Assembly: GCA_041738275.1 (NCBI GenBank)
Contig: JBGSQD010000046.1
Span: 1 to 9,313, forward strand
Source of the DNA: JACPFJ01 sp041738275
Lineage (GTDB): Bacteria; Desulfobacterota; Desulfuromonadia; Geobacterales; Pseudopelobacteraceae
Direction of reading: 5' to 3'
Length of the DNA stretch: 9,313 bases
The notes below the pieces were generated by a model that made no database searches, was not told where the DNA came from, and was given only the letters and a program-made list of their open reading frames with translations. Positions 5,539-9,313 of the stretch are shown in pieces. Position numbers and translations under genes: made by a program. Every line of letters begins with the position of its first letter. The stretch's first letter is position 1.

Positions 5539-6600
5539 TCACTCCACGTCCGAGACCTGTTTCATATCCAGAAACAGATCCGTCAGCGTCAGCGTCGGAA
5601 CAGGTGTTACGCTTTCATCAAAAATATTCACTTTCAACTGAAGTCGGTCAAAATTTGCGTCCGTCTCGGTGATCCGAGTTTTGAGGGAAGAGGCAACGGC
5701 AGGGACTATAGTATCAAGATCGGACGACTTCGCTGCTGTAATCAGGGTCAAGGGAATGCTGGTAACAATGGATGGGGAGCCGGGAGATGGAATGATGAGT
5801 TTCTGGCCTTGAACTTCCAGGCTGAAGACATGGGTTTTATCAGCGCCGGAGAAAAGGACGGTTAAGAAGGCATTCAGATGCTGTTCCAGAGTCCGGGGCA
5901 GCGGTGGATCGGAAGGACTGCCATTGCAGCCGATTGTATCAATGCATTCGATTGAAATATGATCATTACGGGTCAAGACAGCTTGCAGGGGGCTGGCAAA
6001 TTCGAGTACAGGTCCAACCTGCGGGTCGTATTGGAATTGGAGCTTGTCAGCCTCCAATATATCCAGATTGGAAAGGGACAGACGATGTTGCAGCTCAAAT
6101 GGCTTGAGATCTTCCTTCGTAAAATGATAAATGCGATAATCCTCGCCAGAACCGTACAGAGAGAGGTCCACTGGGAAAAAGCCGCTGGTGATGGTCAGAT
6201 TTAGATCGTCCATCGACAGAGAGCCGCTTTGCCGGATAAGGATCACGAAGTGCTCGTCTTCGGAGGAGAGATATGCCACTCGAAAGGTGCCGATTGCGGT
6301 GGGGGTCCCATTCTCCGTACTCAGGAAGGTCATCGTGTCGTTTGTGGAAAGATAGTTATTGACGTTCCAGTCGACTTCATAAACCCATTGTCGTGTCGCA
6401 AGCAGGCGGTTGGTTTCGGTTTCGGTGCCGACATCGGGAACACCGGCGGGTGTAGCGGTCTGGGCAATGAGATAGACCTGGTGATCGTCTCCGGTGAGGA
6501 GGTTTGACGAGGACCCAGTGCTGTCACTTCCGGAACAACCCATTAACATGGACAAAAGCAGGGGAAGAAAAACAGATAACGTATATCTTTTAAAGGTCAT
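5539..6600 (-). CDS. Lipoprotein of unknown function
   Basis: The product is a 353-residue lipoprotein. It begins MTFKRY, followed by a hydrophobic stretch and lipobox LMGC with Cys22 as the lipidated residue and Ser at +2, which points to the outer membrane. A Ser/Gly-rich linker follows. The mature part looks beta-rich, with a Thr/Asn-rich region and one Cys pair (CIDTIGC, near residue 220). No catalytic motif or known domain is recognised. The ATG at 6600 is chosen because GGGAGG lies 6 bases upstream and because it puts the signal peptide at the N-terminus; the frame is open further upstream to 6729 but that extension would bury the signal and cross a terminator. It is transcribed alone, after the terminator of the preceding gene. 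Confidence 0.85.
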   Translation of the reverse strand: MTFKRYTLSVFLPLLLSMLMGCSGSDSTGSSSNLLTGDDHQVYLIAQTATPAGVPDVGTETETNRLLATRQWVYEVDWNVNNYLSTNDTMTFLSTENGTPTAIGTFRVAYLSSEDEHFVILIRQSGSLSMDDLNLTITSGFFPVDLSLYGSGEDYRIYHFTKEDLKPFELQHRLSLSNLDILEADKLQFQYDPQVGPVLEFASPLQAVLTRNDHISIECIDTIGCNGSPSDPPLPRTLEQHLNAFLTVLFSGADKTHVFSLEVQGQKLIIPSPGSPSIVTSIPLTLITAAKSSDLDTIVPAVASSLKTRITETDANFDRLQLKVNIFDESVTPVPTLTLTDLFLDMKQVSDVE

Positions 6601-6681
6601 GGGGGCCTCCCGTTCACCCTTCTTGTCAAAGGTGACAGTGCATTTCATTGGCCTATCGTTTTCAGAGCTAACCATGGCAAT

Positions 6682-6707
6682 AAAAAAGCCCTTTTTTGAA
6701 GGGCTTT
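6682..6707 (-). terminator. Rho-independent terminator of the Lys/Ala/Pro-rich gene
   Basis: AAAGCCCTT (6685-6693) pairs with AAGGGCTTT (6699-6707) around a five-base loop. On the - strand the stem is followed by a run of T (complement of 6682-6687). It lies 25 bases past the stop at 6732. Confidence 0.9.
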
Positions 6708-6731
6708 GAAGGTAATTCAAATTATTCACTA

Positions 6732-7136
6732 TTAACGCCGGGGAAGAGGTGAGGCAATTGCTGCTGCCACGTCTATTGCTCTATTGGAATTGCCGATGCC
6801 ATCGGTGCCGGATGCAATTTTCAGTCTGATGCGAGCATTAACGCGTGCCAGGTTTACACCGGTTTCGGCAACTATTTCAGCTAGCATCTGTTCATTGGCG
6901 ATAATATGATACGCCATGCTCTCGGCTTTCTGTACGAGAACCTCCAGCGTCTCACTTAATGACTCTACCACTTGAGATAGAGCAATAAAGTTCTCCACGA
7001 TCAGATGCTCCGTACTCTTCTCGGCAAGCGGCTTTTGAGGTGCTGCCTTTACTTTTGCAGGTTTTTTCTCCACCACCGGCTTAACAGGTTTTGCCTTTTT
7101 TGGGGCAGCTGCTGAACTCTTTTTTGTAGTTGCCAT
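6732..7136 (-). CDS. Small Lys/Ala/Pro-rich helical protein (phasin- or H1-like look)
   Basis: The 134-residue product has two parts. Residues 1-40 are low-complexity and strongly basic, rich in Lys, Ala and Pro (MATTKKSSAAAPKKAKPVKP), like the tails of histone-H1-like bacterial proteins and some phasin-type proteins. Residues 43-110 form amphipathic helices (ENFIALSQVVESLSETLEVL and following) with regular hydrophobic spacing suggesting a coiled coil. The C-terminus is short and basic (SPLPRR). There is no signal peptide or membrane segment. An AGGAGG site 7 bases before the ATG and a strong terminator after the stop suggest a well-expressed single-gene unit. DNA binding through the tail is plausible but unproven; I do not recognise a named family. 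Confidence 0.82.
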   Translation of the reverse strand: MATTKKSSAAAPKKAKPVKPVVEKKPAKVKAAPQKPLAEKSTEHLIVENFIALSQVVESLSETLEVLVQKAESMAYHIIANEQMLAEIVAETGVNLARVNARIRLKIASGTDGIGNSNRAIDVAAAIASPLPRR

Positions 7137-7443
7137 GAGTATCCTCCTTTAATTTGATCACCGGGTTTTGGTGTAATGCCTGATATTCATCAAAAATGCA
7201 CATTCTTCTCCATTACAGCTATTACTGTATATACCTGAGTCAAAGGACAGCACAATAAAAAATCATAACCTGTGGGAGTATCCGTGATATCACCTTAGAA
7301 TTCAACTATTATCTGTTGACGCGGCTTCCGGCAACATACTTGAATACTGAATGTTTCCTGATGAAAACTAATTATCTTGTATCTACGGTAAAGATGTTTT
7401 ATTTAATCATCGATTTATTTCTAATCAAGAGGACATCCTGCAT
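7137..7443. other. Gene-free divergent spacer
   Basis: This 307-bp AT-rich stretch separates two divergent genes and must hold both promoters. On the + side TTGTAT (7377-7382) and TTTAAT (7402-7407) are a poor pair with a 19-base gap. On the - side TTGACT lies near 7240 without a good -10 partner. No riboswitch, hairpin with T tract or repeat was recognised. Confidence 0.4.
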
Positions 7444-7812
7444 ATGAAACCCAACATAAGAATCACAACTGCATATGTGGTTGGCAGCCTGATCACCAAT
7501 AGCAGCTTCAGCCACATTATGGCCAAAGCCGAAAATCAGTATCTGAAAATGACCGGCAGATTTACCATGTCAAACATAGATGTGGAAGAATACGAAACAG
7601 GAAACAAGGCCTATGGCATGATTCAGGGTGGTCAAGGCGCATTTGTCCACGAAGGTGAAAATGCATCCATAAAGTTCAAGCTGGATGGCAACAGATTTAC
7701 CGGTTCAGATAGCGACTCCGGCAAAAGCTTTAGCGGCGAAGTGATCGGTAAGAGCGTGAAAATATATGATTATGACGAAGGCAAAAATTTTCTTTATTAT
7801 TTGTCGGAATGA
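7444..7812 (+). CDS. Small, probably exported hypothetical protein
   Basis: This 122-residue protein is not recognised as a known family. The N-terminus (MKPNIR, then a mildly hydrophobic stretch ending SHIMAKA before ENQ) could be a cleavable signal peptide with an AxA-type site near residue 29, although its hydrophobic core is short and interrupted by polar residues. The mature part looks like a small beta-rich domain with Gly/Asp turns: alternating GRFT, SIKFKLDGNRF, FSGEVIG and KIYDYDEGKNFLYYL, which could be strands. The ribosome site is weak (GAGG about 11 bases upstream). The AT content is higher than in the following flavoprotein gene, which begins 52 bases later on the same strand and may be co-transcribed. 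Confidence 0.7.
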   Translation: MKPNIRITTAYVVGSLITNSSFSHIMAKAENQYLKMTGRFTMSNIDVEEYETGNKAYGMIQGGQGAFVHEGENASIKFKLDGNRFTGSDSDSGKSFSGEVIGKSVKIYDYDEGKNFLYYLSE

Positions 7813-7864
7813 CTCTAAAAATCAGGTGATAACAGACTGCTGACATCAAACCAGGAGAAGCAAG

Positions 7865-8533
7865 ATGAAGATTATCGCCATAATCGCCAGTCCTCGCGGA
7901 ATGCAGGGCAACACAGGTCGCCTGCTGACAGAAGTTCTGTCCGGAGTGACGGAAACCGGAGCTGAAACGGAAATCCTGTCCCTGAAAACATTGAATGTTC
8001 AACCCTGCGTAGCCTGCGACGCCTGCCACAGAACCGGCATATGCAGCATCAATGACGATTACGAGGGTATCAAGGGGAGGCTCCTTGCCTGTGACGGCTT
8101 TATCCTGGCCAGTCCGAACTATATCTTCAGCGTCTCGGCCCAGATGAAAGCTCTGTTCGACCGCTGCAACGGCCTGATCCACTGCATGGCCCTGGAGGGC
8201 AAGTACGCTGCCGTGGTAGAGACATCCGGCGGCGGCGATGATCAGGAAGTGGTCAACTACATGGAGCGGTTCGCCAACACACTCGGTGCGAACTCGGTCG
8301 GCGGAGTAAGTTCGGCCGTGGCCGGTTTCCGTAATTTTCCTGACGAAGTCAACCTCTACACCAGAGCGCGAAGCCTGGGACGGGAACTTTGCCAGAGCAT
8401 CATGGACAAGCGGGCATATCCTGAACAGGACGGTTTTCGCGAGGGGTTCAAGGCACGGATGGCCGGCCTGGTGGAATTCATGAAGAAATACTGGGTTTAT
8501 GAGCGTGAATACTGGGCAAAGAAGAAGCTTTAA
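7865..8533 (+). CDS. Iron-sulfur flavoprotein / NADPH-dependent FMN reductase family protein
   Basis: This 222-residue flavodoxin-like protein has an N-terminal IIAIIASPRGMQGNTGRLL (phosphate-binding loop for FMN, about 3-21) and the central ASPNYIFSVSAQMKALFDR segment typical of the FMN reductase fold. Four cysteines in CVACDACHRTGIC (Cys48, 51, 54, 60) form the compact CX2CX2CX5C cluster that binds a [4Fe-4S] centre in archaeal and bacterial iron-sulfur flavoproteins. Such proteins are cytosolic dimers that pass electrons between ferredoxin-like donors and acceptors or detoxify oxygen species; the partner here cannot be read from the sequence. AGGAG lies 7 bases before the ATG. The frame is complete and of normal length. 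Confidence 0.9.
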   Translation: MKIIAIIASPRGMQGNTGRLLTEVLSGVTETGAETEILSLKTLNVQPCVACDACHRTGICSINDDYEGIKGRLLACDGFILASPNYIFSVSAQMKALFDRCNGLIHCMALEGKYAAVVETSGGGDDQEVVNYMERFANTLGANSVGGVSSAVAGFRNFPDEVNLYTRARSLGRELCQSIMDKRAYPEQDGFREGFKARMAGLVEFMKKYWVYEREYWAKKKL

Positions 8534-8574
8534 GGCAGGTCAGGCGAAGTTTAGTACTAATGTAATCAAGCAGA

Positions 8575-9313
8575 TCACCCCCGCGGATGAATCTGCTGAT
8601 GCAGCCTTTTCAAGCGTTCGCGAGTAACATGGGTGTAGATCTGGGTGGTGGACAGGTCGGCGTGGCCGAGCATGATCTGCACGCTACGCAGGTCGGCGCC
8701 GTTTTCCAACAGATGGGTGGCAAAGGAATGCCGCAGGGTGTGGGGCGAGATATTCTTGCGAATGCCGGCCAAATCCGCCCGCTTCTTGATGATGTTCCAG
8801 AAAGCCTGGCGGCTCATGGCGCTACCCAGGCGGGAAAGAAACAGAAAGATATTCTTCGCCGCCAGATCCTGCTTGTAGCGAACCCCCTCCAGATATGCCG
8901 TGACCCTCTGGCACGCTGAATCGCCGATCGGCACCAGCCTTTCCTTGCTCCCCTTCCCCATGGTCAGCAGATAGCCGGCATCCAGATTCACCTCCCTAAG
9001 CTTGAGGCTGACCAGTTCCGAGACCCGCAGGCCGGTGGCGTAAAGCAGCTCCAGCATCGCCAGGTCGCGCACGTTCTCGCCCGACGTACCGGCACAGGCC
9101 GCGAACAGGGCATCCACCTCCTGGGATGTCATGAACTCCGGCAGCTTGTGCAGGGTGCGCGGGGCCTCGATGATCGATGCCGGATTGCTGTCGGCGTAGT
9201 TTTCGATCATCAGGAATTTGTGGAACATGCGGATGGACGACAGGCAACGAGCCCGGCTGCGGGGACCGATGCCCGCCTCCTTCAGTCGCCCCAGAAAGGT
9301 GGCAATGTCAATG
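8575..9313 (-). CDS. xerD: Tyrosine recombinase XerD (C-terminal part, runs off the window)
   Basis: The 245 residues seen here include the whole catalytic domain and the end of the core-binding domain. The frame stays open to the window edge (IDIATFLGRLKEAGIGPRSR upstream of the internal MFHKF), so the true start is outside. All catalytic residues are visible: Arg in ATGLRVSELVSL, Lys in GKGSKERLVP, His and Arg in HTLRHSFATHL, His in LGHADLSTTQ, and the Tyr nucleophile in IYTHV. The RLKRLHQQIHPRG ending is typical of XerD rather than XerC. With XerC it resolves chromosome dimers at dif near the division septum. It is convergent with the flavoprotein gene across a 41-bp gap in which no terminator was seen. 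A phage or island integrase is less likely given the close XerD resemblance. Confidence 0.9.
   Translation of the reverse strand, partial: IDIATFLGRLKEAGIGPRSRARCLSSIRMFHKFLMIENYADSNPASIIEAPRTLHKLPEFMTSQEVDALFAACAGTSGENVRDLAMLELLYATGLRVSELVSLKLREVNLDAGYLLTMGKGSKERLVPIGDSACQRVTAYLEGVRYKQDLAAKNIFLFLSRLGSAMSRQAFWNIIKKRADLAGIRKNISPHTLRHSFATHLLENGADLRSVQIMLGHADLSTTQIYTHVTRERLKRLHQQIHPRG

Noticed and set aside
6601..6729. Longer N-terminus for the lipoprotein
   Set aside because: It would place the lipobox signal peptide internally and require translation through the upstream gene's terminator; the ATG at 6600 has a good ribosome site.
7137..7443. A riboswitch such as the cyclic-di-GMP class in the divergent spacer
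   Set aside because: None of the conserved core strings or paired helices I know for these elements could be found on either strand.
8996..9247. An 83-codon - strand frame within xerD
   Set aside because: It is an out-of-frame shadow of the XerD coding sequence, whose own frame is open to the window edge with all catalytic residues.
8575..9313. XerD-like gene as the integrase of the defence island
   Set aside because: Sequence motifs and C-terminus fit housekeeping XerD, it is 3 kb from the island with backbone-like genes between, and no tRNA or attachment repeats were seen.

Overview
The window looks like a bacterial chromosome segment from the Geobacter / Desulfuromonadales group. That is inference from a GC-rich backbone, a XerD recombinase, a compact-cluster iron-sulfur flavoprotein, the layout of the small toxin-antitoxin operons, and a short repeat whose core (GGGGAATTCCGGGGACAT) I associate from memory with REP sequences of that group. 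No rRNA or tRNA gene, complete insertion sequence or CRISPR array was seen.

Left part (1-971, + strand): a decayed DUF6036-type nucleotidyltransferase gene that has lost its middle, overlapping the start of an apparently intact partner gene of unknown function and closed by a clear terminator.

Centre (1006-5508, all - strand): a dense defence and toxin-antitoxin island. In transcription order it holds a VapBC pair with a palindromic operator inside its promoter; a broken HigB toxin tail followed by an intact HigA-like antitoxin; a terminator; a MntA-HepT (nucleotidyltransferase-HEPN) pair; tandem 19-bp repeats and the 3' scrap of a lost gene; and a markedly AT-rich two-gene operon encoding an ABC/OLD-type ATPase and a DUF4435 TOPRIM-like protein. 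The last pair has the gene order, sizes and motifs of a PARIS (AriA-AriB) anti-phage system and is the most interesting content of the window. A 35-bp direct repeat (32/35 identical) flanks the MntA-HepT cassette, and two genes in the window are reduced to remnants beside intact partners, so the region looks like a site of repeated gain and loss.

Right part (5539-9313): a lipoprotein of unknown function and a small Lys/Ala/Pro-rich helical protein (both - strand), a gene-free divergent spacer, a small probably exported protein followed by an iron-sulfur flavoprotein (both + strand), and the C-terminal part of XerD (- strand), which runs off the window. These genes have ordinary, higher GC (except the small exported protein) and look like host backbone.
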